NCBI GenBank assembly: GCA_019113745.1
Contig: DXGV01000056.1
Span: 1-64,000 of the forward strand
Length of the DNA stretch: 64,000 nt
Source of the DNA: Candidatus Blautia intestinavium
Lineage (GTDB): Bacteria; Bacillota; Clostridia; Lachnospirales; Lachnospiraceae
Direction: 5' to 3'
Shown: positions 1-7,582 of the stretch, one piece after another
How the letters are laid out: each line of letters begins with the position of its first letter
How positions within the stretch are numbered: the stretch's first letter is position 1
The notes under the pieces: generated by a model
Told to the model about the DNA's origin: nothing
Databases searched by the model: none
Seen by the model: the letters and a program-made list of their open reading frames with translations, nothing else
Made by a program: the position numbers and the translations under genes

Positions 1-1
1 T

Positions 2-526
2 GCGTCTGCATATTCCGGTTTTGCCATTAACGATATGACAGGTATGGATATGGACGTTAATGAAAATACCGATCTTGGAGAAGACGATTATGAAAAAGCG
101 TCAGACGGACAGGTGAACGCAGCGGTAAAAGTGGTCAGGACTGAGACCAGTGTTGACGGCGTATATGATACCGGAATGCATAAGGTCAGTATTATCTGTC
201 GTCTTTCAAAATTTGACGCCCTGAAAACGGCGTTGAACGAATTAGGAGTAACGGGAATTACAATGACGCAGGTAATGGGCTGCGGAATACAGAAGGGAGC
301 AGGCGAAAAATACAGAGGCGTAGAGCTTGACGCCAATCTGATCCCGAAAGTGAAAGCTGAAGTTGTAGTCAGCAAGATTCCGGTGGATTCGGTGATCGAA
401 GCGGCCAAGAAAGCCTTATATACCGGACATATCGGGGACGGAAAGATTTTTGTCTACAATGTGACAAGAGTGGTCAAAGTACGGACAGGAGAAGAAAATT
501 ATGCGGCGCTTCAGGACGTGGAATAA
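2..526 (+). CDS. Ammonium transporter C-terminus fused to a P-II signalling domain (5' partial)
   Basis: The reading frame is open to the left edge of the window. The first residues (ASAYSGFAINDM) look like the cytoplasmic tail of an Amt/AmtB ammonium channel. About 30 acidic linker residues follow, then a complete P-II (GlnB/GlnK) domain: a KVSIICR-like first strand, the T-loop region with KYRGVEL, then LIPKVKAEVVV, the B-loop TGHIGDGKIFV and the C-terminal RTGEE. P-II proteins normally bind ATP/ADP and 2-oxoglutarate and plug the Amt channel, so the fusion should give a channel with a built-in gate. The T-loop Tyr that GlnD uridylylates in Escherichia coli is Leu here, which suggests control by ligands only. 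The Amt part lies outside the window and is inferred from the few visible residues. No clear terminator follows the stop. Confidence 0.82.
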   Translation, partial: ASAYSGFAINDMTGMDMDVNENTDLGEDDYEKASDGQVNAAVKVVRTETSVDGVYDTGMHKVSIICRLSKFDALKTALNELGVTGITMTQVMGCGIQKGAGEKYRGVELDANLIPKVKAEVVVSKIPVDSVIEAAKKALYTGHIGDGKIFVYNVTRVVKVRTGEENYAALQDVE

Positions 527-555
527 AAAACAACTGCGCAGGAAAATAAATAGGA

Positions 556-585
556 TTGTAATCATTTCGGAGATGGAGGTATAAT
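556..585 (+). promoter_or_regulatory. Putative sigma-A promoter of the OLD nuclease gene
   Basis: TTGTAA (556-561), an 18-base spacer and TATAAT (580-585), about 80 bases before the ATG at 667. A short hairpin (CAGCCT/AGGCTG, 603-622) lies in the leader. It has no U-tract, so it is unlikely to be a terminator. Confidence 0.5.
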
Positions 586-666
586 AAAAGAAAACTTCAA
601 AACAGCCTGGATCGTGAGGCTGCAGAAGAATAATCCTGGAAGACGGAGGGGACGGGAGGGAGACGC

Positions 667-2520
667 ATGAGGATAGAATGGCTGCATATCAGAAATTTTC
701 GATTTATCCGGGATCTGGAGATCAGGGATATTGAAAATGCGCTGATCCTTGTAGGAAAAAATAATGTGGGAAAAACAGCCGTTCTAAGCGCTCTCTGTGC
801 GGTAGGAGGACAATATGAGATATCTCTGTCTGATTTTAACGAAAAGAAACAGAATGTGGAAATTGACATCTCTCTTCGCATAGGGGAAGAGGACTTAAAG
901 CTTCTTCACAGACAGAAAAAAGTCAGCTCCTACCGCAGACCGGAAATCTGGATGAGGGAGTTCCGGAAAAAACTTCCCTCCTATCAGGACGGTGTACTGA
1001 CATTTTCCTTTTCCGCCAATTATCACGGGCGGATCCGGCTGAACGATGGATATCATAAGCATAATCCTGTGATCCGGGAGGTTTTTCCAAAAATTTATTA
1101 TGTGGACAGCCAGAGAGATATTGAAGGAATCCAGGACACCCTTTTGTCTTTTATGGAGGACGATCTTCTGAACCAGATGCGTTCAGACTGCTGTATTTTT
1201 GAGCGATCAAAAAAGTGCAGGCACTGTTTTTCCTGCATAGGGCTGATCACCCGTAAAACTCCTGACGAACTTAATGCTTTTGAAACTCAGAAGCTTCTGG
1301 AGTACAAACTGTACCAACTGAACCTGGATGATTTTTCTACAAAGGTAAATGAGAATTTCCGCAATAACGGCGGTATGCCTGGAGCGCTTCAGTATGAGCT
1401 GACCTGCAATACGGACCGTATTTTTCAGGTGAACGCGCACTTTAATCCAAGGGGGCCCCGGGAAGAAGAGCCGATAGCTTCTTTCGGGAAGGGCATGCGG
1501 AGCATTTATCTTTTGTCCCTGCTGGAAACATACCTTCAGGACGAGAAAAGGATCCCGGGACTGATCTTGATGGAGGATCCGGAAATTTTCCTTCATCCCA
1601 GCCTGCAGAAGAAATCCAGCGAGATATTGTACCGTCTGTCCACCAGAAGCCAGGTAATCTTTACCACTCATTCTCCCAATCTTCTGTTTCAGTTCCATTC
1701 CAGACAGATCCGGCAGATGGTACTTGACGGGGAGGGATATTCTGTGATCCGGGAACAGACGGATCTGGCGGCAATCCTGGACGATCTGGGCTTCTCAGCA
1801 AGCGATCTTATGAACGTCAGCTTTGTGTTTATTGTAGAAGGAAAACAGGATAAAAGCAGGCTGCCCCTTCTGCTGGAAAAATATTATTCAGAAATTTACG
1901 ATGAGGACGGCAATCTTTCAAGGATCGCCATTATCTCTACGAATAGCTGTACAAACATTAAAACCTACGCGAATCTGAAATATATGAACCAGACTTATCT
2001 GAGAGAAAACTTCCTTATGATAAGAGACGGAGACGGAAAAGATCCGGAGGAGCTGGCGGGGTCTCTCTGCCGTTATTATGAAAAGAGGAATCAGGAGGAT
2101 GTGGACCGCCTTCCGAGGGTGACAAGAGATAACGTACTGATCCTGAAATATTACTCGTTTGAAAATTATTTTCTGGATCCGGCGGTGATGGCGCAGGTAG
2201 GCGTTATCCAGTCGGAGGAGGAGTTTTACCGGATCCTTTTTGAAAAATGGCAGGAATATCTTTACCGTCTGAAAAGCGGGCGTCATCTGACGGAGATACT
2301 GGGCCGTCCTCTGGCCGATGTACAGGACGTGAAAGAGCATATGGAAGAAATCAGGACATATGTAAGGGGGCACAATCTTTATGATATATTTTACGGACGT
2401 TTCCGCAAAAATGAAGAAGAGATCCTGCGGGCTTATATAAAGGCCGCGCCAAGAGAAACCTTCCAGGATATTCTGGACGCGGTAGACCGTTTTGTATACT
2501 TTGAGAACAGGAAAATTTAA
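667..2520 (+). CDS. OLD-family ATP-dependent endonuclease (AAA ATPase plus TOPRIM)
   Basis: A 617-residue protein with an SMC/RecF-like ATPase in front: Walker A GKNNVGKT near residue 30 and a LILMEDPEIFLHP Walker B region followed by TTHSPN near residues 300-335. The C-terminal half carries a TOPRIM nuclease domain with Glu391 in FIVEGKQD and a DGDGKD acidic motif near residue 454. This order defines OLD (overcoming lysogenization defect) nucleases, several of which act in phage defence. A cysteine cluster (Cys175, 176, 184, 187, 190) sits inside the ATPase domain and may bind a metal. There is no GajB-type helicase or other partner beside it, so it resembles a stand-alone class 1 OLD protein. 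GGGAGGGA before the ATG supports this start. The nuclease role is family knowledge and the defence role is inference. Confidence 0.82.
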   Translation: MRIEWLHIRNFRFIRDLEIRDIENALILVGKNNVGKTAVLSALCAVGGQYEISLSDFNEKKQNVEIDISLRIGEEDLKLLHRQKKVSSYRRPEIWMREFRKKLPSYQDGVLTFSFSANYHGRIRLNDGYHKHNPVIREVFPKIYYVDSQRDIEGIQDTLLSFMEDDLLNQMRSDCCIFERSKKCRHCFSCIGLITRKTPDELNAFETQKLLEYKLYQLNLDDFSTKVNENFRNNGGMPGALQYELTCNTDRIFQVNAHFNPRGPREEEPIASFGKGMRSIYLLSLLETYLQDEKRIPGLILMEDPEIFLHPSLQKKSSEILYRLSTRSQVIFTTHSPNLLFQFHSRQIRQMVLDGEGYSVIREQTDLAAILDDLGFSASDLMNVSFVFIVEGKQDKSRLPLLLEKYYSEIYDEDGNLSRIAIISTNSCTNIKTYANLKYMNQTYLRENFLMIRDGDGKDPEELAGSLCRYYEKRNQEDVDRLPRVTRDNVLILKYYSFENYFLDPAVMAQVGVIQSEEEFYRILFEKWQEYLYRLKSGRHLTEILGRPLADVQDVKEHMEEIRTYVRGHNLYDIFYGRFRKNEEEILRAYIKAAPRETFQDILDAVDRFVYFENRKI

Positions 2521-2622
2521 AGACAGAGAACTTTATATCTCCGGGAATTGCAGGAAAAAGAGCGCCTGAAAAGACGAAAAAGTTTTTGTTGGAGATTGGT
2601 GAAAATTTTTGTAAAAAAAGTG

Positions 2623-2651
2623 TTGACATTTGGAAAACCCTATAATATAAT
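2623..2651 (+). promoter_or_regulatory. Consensus sigma-A promoter of the tRNA operon
   Basis: TTGACA (2623-2628), a 17-base spacer and TATAAT (2646-2651) match both consensus hexamers exactly. Transcription should start about 35 bases before the first tRNA, as expected for a strong stable-RNA promoter. Confidence 0.85.
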
Positions 2652-2692
2652 ATGACTTGCGTCAAACGAGCAAAGAAAATTTCATACCGTTA

Positions 2693-2767
2693 CGGGGTGT
2701 GGCTCAGCTTGGCTAGAGCGCCTGGTTTGGGACCAGGAGGCCGCAGGTTCGAATCCTGTCACCCCGA
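2693..2767 (+). tRNA. tRNA-Pro (TGG)
   Basis: Acceptor CGGGGTG pairs with CACCCCG. The anticodon loop TTTGGGA carries TGG, and the T-arm has GGTTCGAATCC. First gene of the tRNA operon. CCA is not encoded. Confidence 0.95.
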
Positions 2768-2797
2768 TGCTGTAAACAATACCGTTTCAGCGAATAT

Positions 2798-2868
2798 GCG
2801 GGTGTAGTTCAATGGTAGAACACCAGCCTTCCAAGCTGGATACGTGGGTTCGATTCCCATCACCCGCT
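2798..2868 (+). tRNA. tRNA-Gly (TCC)
   Basis: Acceptor GCGGGTG pairs with CACCCGC. The anticodon loop CTTCCAA carries TCC. At 71 bases without CCA it has the usual short Gly form. Confidence 0.95.
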
Positions 2869-2886
2869 TCTCCGAAAAGGAGAGAT

Positions 2887-2960
<74 letters not shown>

Positions 2961-2964
2961 CTGT

Positions 2965-3039
2965 GGTGGGTATAGCGCAGTTGGTTAGCGCGCCAGATTG
3001 TGGCTCTGGAGGCCCAGGGTTCGAATCCCTGTATCCACC
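2965..3039 (+). tRNA. tRNA-His (GTG)
   Basis: Acceptor GTGGGTA pairs with TATCCAC. The extra G at position -1 (2965) faces C73 (3039), the histidine identity element. The anticodon loop TTGTGGC carries GTG. Confidence 0.95.
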
Positions 3040-3048
3040 CTTTGCCTT

Positions 3049-3120
3049 TGGGCTATCGCCAAGCGGTAAGGCACAGCACTTTGACTGCTGCATTCGCTGG
3101 TTCGAATCCAGCTAGCCCAG
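3049..3120 (+). tRNA. tRNA-Gln (TTG)
   Basis: Acceptor TGGGCTA pairs with TAGCCCA. The anticodon loop CTTTGAC carries TTG. The T-arm is intact and CCA is not encoded. Confidence 0.95.
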
Positions 3121-3128
3121 TCCAATAT

Positions 3129-3201
3129 GGGGTATTAGCTCAGTCGGTAGAGCACTTGACTTTTAATCAAGTTGTCCGGGGTTCGAATCCCCGATGCCTC
3201 A
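3129..3201 (+). tRNA. tRNA-Lys (TTT)
   Basis: Acceptor GGGGTAT pairs with ATGCCTC through G-U wobbles. The anticodon loop CTTTTAA carries TTT. It is the last gene before the operon terminator. Confidence 0.95.
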
Positions 3202-3208
3202 TTTAACC

Positions 3209-3243
3209 CGCAAATCCTTTTCAGGGTTTGCGATTTTTTATTT
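3209..3243 (+). terminator. Rho-independent terminator of the tRNA operon
   Basis: CGCAAATCC pairs with GGGTTTGCG (one G-U pair) around a six-base loop and is followed by ATTTTTTATTT. Confidence 0.88.
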
Positions 3244-3283
3244 CATAAGAAAGAGGAAAGCGGATGCTTTCTCTCTGCTATCA

Positions 3284-3364
3284 GCGGACATGGCGGAATT
3301 GGCAGACGCGCCAGATTTAGGTTCTGGTGTCTACGACGTGCAGGTTCAAGTCCTGTTGTCCGCA
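3284..3364 (+). tRNA. tRNA-Leu (TAG)
   Basis: Acceptor GCGGACA pairs with TGTCCGC. The anticodon loop TTTAGGT carries TAG, and the long variable arm is typical of class II tRNAs (81 bases). It lies beyond the first terminator, so it is either read through or has its own promoter, which I cannot see clearly. Confidence 0.95.
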
Positions 3365-3383
3365 TTGAACTATTTTGTAAAAG

Positions 3384-3420
3384 CCCTGTAAACATCGAGT
3401 TTATAGGGTCTTTTATTATA
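3384..3420 (+). terminator. Rho-independent terminator after tRNA-Leu
   Basis: CCCTGTAAAC pairs with GTTTATAGGG around ATCGA and is followed by TCTTTTATTATA. Confidence 0.85.
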
Positions 3421-3430
3421 CCTGTTTTAT

Positions 3431-3570
3431 AGCGCCAGTGTACAAGGGGAAATACGCTTCAAACCGCGTGGTTTCAGTGATTGGAGTTTCTGTGTCGACC
3501 GTAGCATCGGTGTACAAGGGTATTGCCCCTTGTACACCGATGCTATTGTCCCTCTATACACTGACGCAGC
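3431..3570 (+). repeat. Nested inverted repeats of a GTGTACAAGGG-type unit
   Basis: The inner pair is a perfect 19-bp inverted repeat (3502-3520 against 3527-3545) with a six-base loop. An outer, imperfect pair (3431-3447 against 3551-3570) carries the same unit, roughly AGCGNCNGTGTACAAGGG. The block ends a few bases before the ribosome binding site of the lipoprotein gene at 3590. A related, more degenerate pair lies just ahead of the ribosome binding site of the small minus-strand gene ending at 7562. It may be a dispersed palindromic repeat or a 5' UTR control hairpin. Confidence 0.8.
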
Positions 3571-3589
3571 AGAAAGGAGGATAAACGCT

Positions 3590-4015
3590 ATGAGAAAAAA
3601 GATGAAAAAGAAATTTTTCAGGCTGTATGCAGCCGGAGCAGGAATTGCGCTCTGTATGTCCCTTGCTGGATGCGCGCCGGACAGCGCCCTGCCGGAAGAC
3701 GGTCAGGAAGCGTATCAGGAGGAAGAAAACCAGGAAGAGGAAGAAAAAGCAGTCATATATTTGGATTATCAGGGATTAGAAACTCTGCCGGAACGGGATA
3801 TTGTTACTTTTACCAGACTGAACACAGAGACTATTCTGGGCATTGCGTCTACAAGTTCGGAAAAAAGAGATCTTAAACTCCCGCCGGGAGACTATGCAAT
3901 TACCTCAAATTATCTGGAAACGGAATACTTTACGGTGGAAGACGCCCGGGAAAAATGGAAGGTAAAAGCAGACTATAATACAGATGCATTTACCGTCACA
4001 AAGCTTGAGGATTAG
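3590..4015 (+). CDS. Small lipoprotein of unknown function
   Basis: A 141-residue protein with a very basic N-terminus, a hydrophobic stretch and a lipobox ending LAGC (Cys28), so it should be anchored outside the cytoplasmic membrane. A highly acidic spacer (residues about 35-52) precedes a compact domain of roughly 90 residues with no motif I recognise. AGAAAGGAGG sits eight bases before the ATG at 3590, which I prefer to an upstream in-frame start because that would lie inside the palindromic repeat. It stands alone, convergent with the phosphodiesterase operon. Confidence 0.72.
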   Translation: MRKKMKKKFFRLYAAGAGIALCMSLAGCAPDSALPEDGQEAYQEEENQEEEEKAVIYLDYQGLETLPERDIVTFTRLNTETILGIASTSSEKRDLKLPPGDYAITSNYLETEYFTVEDAREKWKVKADYNTDAFTVTKLED

Positions 4016-4049
4016 AGAAGGCAGTGTGCGATAATAAAGAATGCAACAA

Positions 4050-4075
4050 ATCCCCTGGGATCCGTCCCGGGGGAT
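4050..4075. terminator. Hairpin between convergent genes, probably a bidirectional terminator
   Basis: ATCCCCTGGGA pairs with TCCCGGGGGAT around TCCG. The flanks are only moderately T-rich on either strand, so termination strength is uncertain. It lies between the lipoprotein gene (plus) and the phosphodiesterase operon (minus). Confidence 0.6.
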
Positions 4076-4096
4076 CTGTGCAGGATCATATGTTTT

Positions 4097-4576
4097 TTAC
4101 AGATACCGGATCTCTCCCGTGATCCTGTTTTGTTCATCTGTCCAGAGAACAGCGTAGCTGGGCCTGCGGCCCTGCTGTCTGGGATAGGAAAGGCTTCCGG
4201 GATTCAGGAGAAGGAAACCGTTTTTCACTTTTAGGACAGGGCGGTGGGTATGGCCGAAGAATACGCCGTCCAGATTCCGGGAACGAGCCTCGTCCTCAAT
4301 TCCGGCCAGCTCCATGGACACGCCGTAGTAATGTCCGTGGGTGACCAGAAAGTTATGGCCGGCAATGGAAACAACATCTTCTCTGGGAAGGTCTGAGAAG
4401 AAGTCGTTATTGCCTGAAACAATACAGCAGGGACACTCTGCCAGTGCCTCTATGTAGTCTTCCCTGCCTTCCACATCTCCGCAGTGGATCAGCATATCAA
4501 AGGGGGATTCCCGTTCCACTGCTTTTTCAAGGCCGCTGTCCCGGCCATGGGTGTCGCTGACTATAAGGATTTTCAT
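4097..4576 (-). CDS. YfcE/MJ0936-family metallophosphoesterase
   Basis: A 159-residue calcineurin-like phosphoesterase with the full set of metal-binding motifs: SDTHG near the start, CGD, SGNND, THGH, GHTHRP and NPGS. Enzymes of this family hydrolyse phosphodiesters in the cytoplasm with Mn or similar metals, and the natural substrate is usually unknown. Its start overlaps the end of rdgB by four bases, so the two are translationally coupled. It is the last gene of the minus-strand operon 6851-4097. A second, slightly longer member of the same family opens the operon (6306-6851). Confidence 0.88.
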   Translation of the reverse strand: MKILIVSDTHGRDSGLEKAVERESPFDMLIHCGDVEGREDYIEALAECPCCIVSGNNDFFSDLPREDVVSIAGHNFLVTHGHYYGVSMELAGIEDEARSRNLDGVFFGHTHRPVLKVKNGFLLLNPGSLSYPRQQGRRPSYAVLWTDEQNRITGEIRYL

Positions 4577-5157
4577 CGCAGTTCATCTTTGATCAGACGC
4601 AGAGCCTTCCCTCTGTGGCTGATCTTATTTTTTTCTTCCATGGAGAGTTCGGCTGAAGTGCAGCCGTATTCCGGAAGATAGAAGATAGGGTCGTATCCGA
4701 AGCCGTTTTCGCCTTTCTCTTCATAGCCGATGCGTCCCTCCATAGCGGCCCGGACGGTTTTCATGGTTCCGTCGGGGAAAGCGGCGGCGATTGCGCAGAC
4801 AAAACGGGCGGTGCGCTGTTCGTCCGGCACGCCCTCCAGTCTCTCGATGAGACTGGCGTTTTTGATCCGGTAGGAAGTGTCCTCGCCCATATACCGGGCG
4901 GAGTAAATGCCGGGTTCTTTGTTCAGATAGTCGATCTCCAGCCCGGAATCGTCTGCAAGAACGATCTCTCCGGTGAGCTGGCAGATTGCTTTTGCCTTGA
5001 TCTCGGCGTTTTCCTCGAAGGTTTTTCCATCCTCTACGATATCGGCTTTGATGCCCGCGTCTTTCAGAGAAAGAAGCTCGATGTCCAGGTCGCCCAGAAT
5101 TTCCCGTATTTCTTTCATTTTTCCTTCATTGCCTGTGGCAAAAATTACTTTTTTCAT
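4573..5157 (-). CDS. rdgB: XTP/dITP diphosphatase (RdgB/HAM1)
   Basis: A 194-residue Ham1-type pyrophosphatase that hydrolyses non-canonical purine triphosphates (dITP, XTP) to monophosphates and so keeps deaminated bases out of DNA and RNA. Diagnostic motifs are FATGNEGKMKEI at the N-terminus, LADDSGLEID in the centre and GFGYDPIFYLPEYG followed by SHRGKAL near the C-terminus. The length is normal. It lies three bases after the methyltransferase gene and overlaps the following phosphodiesterase by four bases. The EndoQ-helicase fusion at 7892 would handle the same kind of damage once it is in DNA. Confidence 0.95.
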   Translation of the reverse strand: MKKVIFATGNEGKMKEIREILGDLDIELLSLKDAGIKADIVEDGKTFEENAEIKAKAICQLTGEIVLADDSGLEIDYLNKEPGIYSARYMGEDTSYRIKNASLIERLEGVPDEQRTARFVCAIAAAFPDGTMKTVRAAMEGRIGYEEKGENGFGYDPIFYLPEYGCTSAELSMEEKNKISHRGKALRLIKDELR

Positions 5158-5160
5158 AAT

Positions 5161-6309
5161 CTACTGATTCCTCCTTGGAGGCTTTGGCCCCAGAAACTGA
5201 TAATAATAGGTTTTTAACATGCCGTTATATATTTTACGGTTTTTGTCCGCTTTTCTTCCGATATCGTTTTCCGCCCGGTCGTAAGAGGTGATCAGGTACA
5301 TGGACCATTTGTCCAGGCGGCGGAAGCTTTCTCCGATCTCCCGGTAAAGCTGGGGAAGGGCGGCCTTTTCTTCCAGACGCTCCCCGTAGGGCGGATTCGT
5401 AATAAGAAAACCATAGGGCTTTGGATGGCGAAGGTCTTTTACCGCTCTCTGCTGAAAATGGATCAGCTTGTCCACTCCGGCTTCCCTGGCGTTGAATCTT
5501 GCAGCTTTCAGGGCCTCCGGGTCGATATCGTAGCCCTGGATGTCTGTTTCAATATTCAGGTTTACCCGGTCGTTTGCCTCCTCCACGGCGTCGTACCAGA
5601 AACGTCTTGGAACAAGATGTTTCCAGTCCTCCGCAAGAAAGGAGCGGTTCATGCCGGGAGCCATATCTGCGGCCATCATAGCCGCCTCAATGGGGAATGT
5701 TCCGCTTCCGCAGAACGGGTCTACGAGGATCCTGTCTTTGTTCCAGGGGGTCAGCATGATCAGCGCGGAAGCGAGGGTTTCGGTAATGGGGGCTTTTACT
5801 GTCATCTGCCGGTAGCCCCGTTTATGAAGGGAAACGCCGGAAGTGTCAATCCCTATGGTAGCCACGTCTTTCATAAAAGCTACCCGGATCGGAAAGCTTG
5901 CTCCGTCCTCCGGGAACCAGGAAATTCCGTAAACGCCTTTCAGACGTTCTACAATGGCTTTTTTCATAATGGACTGGATGTCCGAGGGGCTGAAAAGCGC
6001 ACTTTTTACGGAGTTGGCTTTTGCCACCCAGAACTTTCCGTCCTTCGGGATATAATTTTCCCAGGGAAGGGCCTTTGTTTTCTCAAAAAGCTCGTCAAAG
6101 GTAACGGCTTTAAATTCTCCGGCTTTCAGAAGGATCCGCTCCGGCGTGCGGAGAAAAACATTGGAGAGGGCGATGCCTGCGGCGTCGGCGATAAAAGTCA
6201 CCTTTCCGTCCTCCACTTTGGCAATCTCATATCCAAGATCCAGGATTTCCCTTTTCAGCACTGCCTCCATGCCGAAATGGCAGGGGGCGATCAGTTCCAT
6301 CTGTGTCAT
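5161..6309 (-). CDS. THUMP-domain class I SAM-dependent RNA methyltransferase (RlmL/YpsC type)
   Basis: A 382-residue enzyme with an N-terminal ferredoxin-like/THUMP region (residues about 1-165) followed by a Rossmann methyltransferase domain. The SAM-binding loop is DPFCGSGT and the catalytic motif is NPPYGER, which indicate N2-guanine methylation of large-subunit rRNA as by E. coli RlmL (G2445). The exact target in this organism is inferred from the family. The C-terminal tail is basic and Pro-rich. The start overlaps the preceding yfcE stop by four bases, so the genes are co-translated. Confidence 0.88.
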   Translation of the reverse strand: MTQMELIAPCHFGMEAVLKREILDLGYEIAKVEDGKVTFIADAAGIALSNVFLRTPERILLKAGEFKAVTFDELFEKTKALPWENYIPKDGKFWVAKANSVKSALFSPSDIQSIMKKAIVERLKGVYGISWFPEDGASFPIRVAFMKDVATIGIDTSGVSLHKRGYRQMTVKAPITETLASALIMLTPWNKDRILVDPFCGSGTFPIEAAMMAADMAPGMNRSFLAEDWKHLVPRRFWYDAVEEANDRVNLNIETDIQGYDIDPEALKAARFNAREAGVDKLIHFQQRAVKDLRHPKPYGFLITNPPYGERLEEKAALPQLYREIGESFRRLDKWSMYLITSYDRAENDIGRKADKNRKIYNGMLKTYYYQFLGPKPPRRNQ

Positions 6310-6851
6310 GGCAGCCTCATTTCCCGGATGATGTTTCCGTCAAAATCTTTAATGGTGAACACCCCTTCATTCAGTACCGCGTAGGTGGGGGGATTTCCTT
6401 CCTTTGGTATGGAGACGGAGCCGGGATTGAGAAGTATATAATGCTCTTTCTCTTCTGCGGTAAGGACGTGGGTATGTCCATGGATGAGGATATCTCCGTT
6501 CTGTAGAGGCGGAAGATTATTCTGATTATATATATGGCCGTGCGTGGCGTAAAAAGTTTTTCCTTCTATGGAAAGAATACAGTAATCCGCCATAACGGGA
6601 AAATCAAGCACCATCTGGTCCACCTCAGACTCGCAGTTGCCTCTGACAGCGTAAATTTCAGATTTCAGACTGTTGAGCATGGGAATGACTTCCTTGGGAG
6701 CGTACTCTCTGGGCAGGTCGTTTCTGGGCCCGTGGTAAAGCAGATCGCCCAGCAGTACCAGGCGGCCTGCCTGTTCCTCTCTGTAAGCATCCAGCATTTT
6801 GCGGCAGTAGTATGCGGAACCATGGATGTCCGATGCAAACATGTATTTCAT
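6306..6851 (-). CDS. yfcE: Phosphodiesterase YfcE
   Basis: A 181-residue metallophosphoesterase, essentially the length of E. coli YfcE. Motifs in order are ASDIHG, LLGD, RGNCES, THGH, HGHTH and NPGSVSIPK. The characterised enzyme cleaves phosphodiester model substrates and its physiological substrate is unknown. It is the first gene of a tight four-gene minus-strand operon (yfcE, methyltransferase, rdgB, second phosphoesterase) in which neighbours overlap or nearly touch. GGAGG-like bases precede its ATG. Confidence 0.9.
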   Translation of the reverse strand: MKYMFASDIHGSAYYCRKMLDAYREEQAGRLVLLGDLLYHGPRNDLPREYAPKEVIPMLNSLKSEIYAVRGNCESEVDQMVLDFPVMADYCILSIEGKTFYATHGHIYNQNNLPPLQNGDILIHGHTHVLTAEEKEHYILLNPGSVSIPKEGNPPTYAVLNEGVFTIKDFDGNIIREMRLP

Positions 6852-6915
6852 TCGTTTCCTCCTTTGCGCCGGGTAAGCGCGGAACTTCTTAATAATCCTC
6901 TTTACCTTAACACGG

Positions 6916-7227
6916 TTACTCGGAAATTACAAGATTTCTTCCGCGATAGGCAGCAAAACCGCCGATCACAGAACGGGTGCGATAGCCTTTCCGGACAAAA
7001 AGCCTTGCGGCCGCCATGCTTGCGCCGCCCCTGTCGCAGTAAAAGATCAGCGTTTTTCCGGCGGGAAAATGCTCCTCTCCGGTCAGCCCGCTGTAAGGAT
7101 AGCTGACGGCTCCACGGATATGGCTTTTTTGATAGGAATCCTTATCCCGCACATCTATGATCAAAGAGTCGGACCGCCCTGCATAATAATCCAGCATTTT
7201 TGCAGAAATTGTCTCAATAGGAAACAT
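6916..7227 (-). CDS. Rhodanese-like domain protein
   Basis: A 103-residue single rhodanese domain: an IIDVRDKDSY strand near residue 25, HIRGAVSYPY, then the active-site loop YCDRGGAS with the catalytic Cys, and a C-terminal GGFAAYRG. Proteins of this size act in the cytoplasm as sulfurtransferases or persulfide carriers. It lies upstream of the yfcE operon on the same strand with a 64-base gap, so it could be co-transcribed. No substrate can be read from the context. Confidence 0.88.
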   Translation of the reverse strand: MFPIETISAKMLDYYAGRSDSLIIDVRDKDSYQKSHIRGAVSYPYSGLTGEEHFPAGKTLIFYCDRGGASMAAARLFVRKGYRTRSVIGGFAAYRGRNLVISE

Positions 7228-7308
7228 AGGCTTCTCCTTTTTTATTTATCATATGTCTGTCCCTGAAAATGGGACACAAAGGACAGGCCGCCGTTTTTGG
7301 ACAGACAG

Positions 7309-7334
7309 AAAGACCCCGCGCGGGCGGAGTCTTT
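7309..7334 (-). terminator. Terminator after the small Asn/Ser-rich gene (minus strand)
   Basis: On the minus strand AAAGACTCCGC pairs with GCGGGGTCTTT around a short loop and is followed by CTGTCTGT. It ends the transcript of the gene at 7380-7562. Confidence 0.65.
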
Positions 7335-7379
7335 CCGGGTCTATCATATTAAGAAGAAGGGAGAAGCTTTTGCAGGGTC

Positions 7380-7562
7380 TTAGTATCTGTCTGAAGAGCC
7401 GTCCTGCCCGTAAGCGCCGGAAGTTTTGCTTTTGGAGCTGTTTTTAGAACTGTTCCGGGAGCTGTTTCTGCCGCAGTTCTGGGAATCTGCCGCATTTTTT
7501 CCAGACGCTTTGTCTGAGTTGTGGTTGACAGTTTTTGTGTCAGTTTCATAATTTTTTGCCAT
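7380..7562 (-). CDS. Asn/Ser/Lys-rich 60-residue protein of unknown function
   Basis: A 60-residue, low-complexity, hydrophilic polypeptide rich in Asn, Ser, Lys and Asp with a single Cys and recurrent KNSS/RNSS motifs. It has no membrane segment or signal peptide. I believe it is real because AGGAGG lies ten bases before the ATG and a terminator follows. A longer overlapping frame (7349-7621) starts inside a palindromic repeat and is rejected. The composition recalls small spore-associated or disordered proteins, but I do not recognise a family. Confidence 0.6.
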   Translation of the reverse strand: MAKNYETDTKTVNHNSDKASGKNAADSQNCGRNSSRNSSKNSSKSKTSGAYGQDGSSDRY

Positions 7563-7582
7563 TTGAATATTCCTCCTAGTGT

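Noticed and set aside
3431-3570. Insertion sequence ends or an integration site next to the tRNA genes
   Set aside because: There is no transposase or integrase and no duplication of a tRNA end. The palindromes are better described as a hairpin repeat.
5425-6384. A 319-codon plus-strand ORF opposite the rRNA methyltransferase gene
   Set aside because: It is the antisense shadow of the methyltransferase and yfcE, has no recognisable domain and lacks a ribosome binding site.
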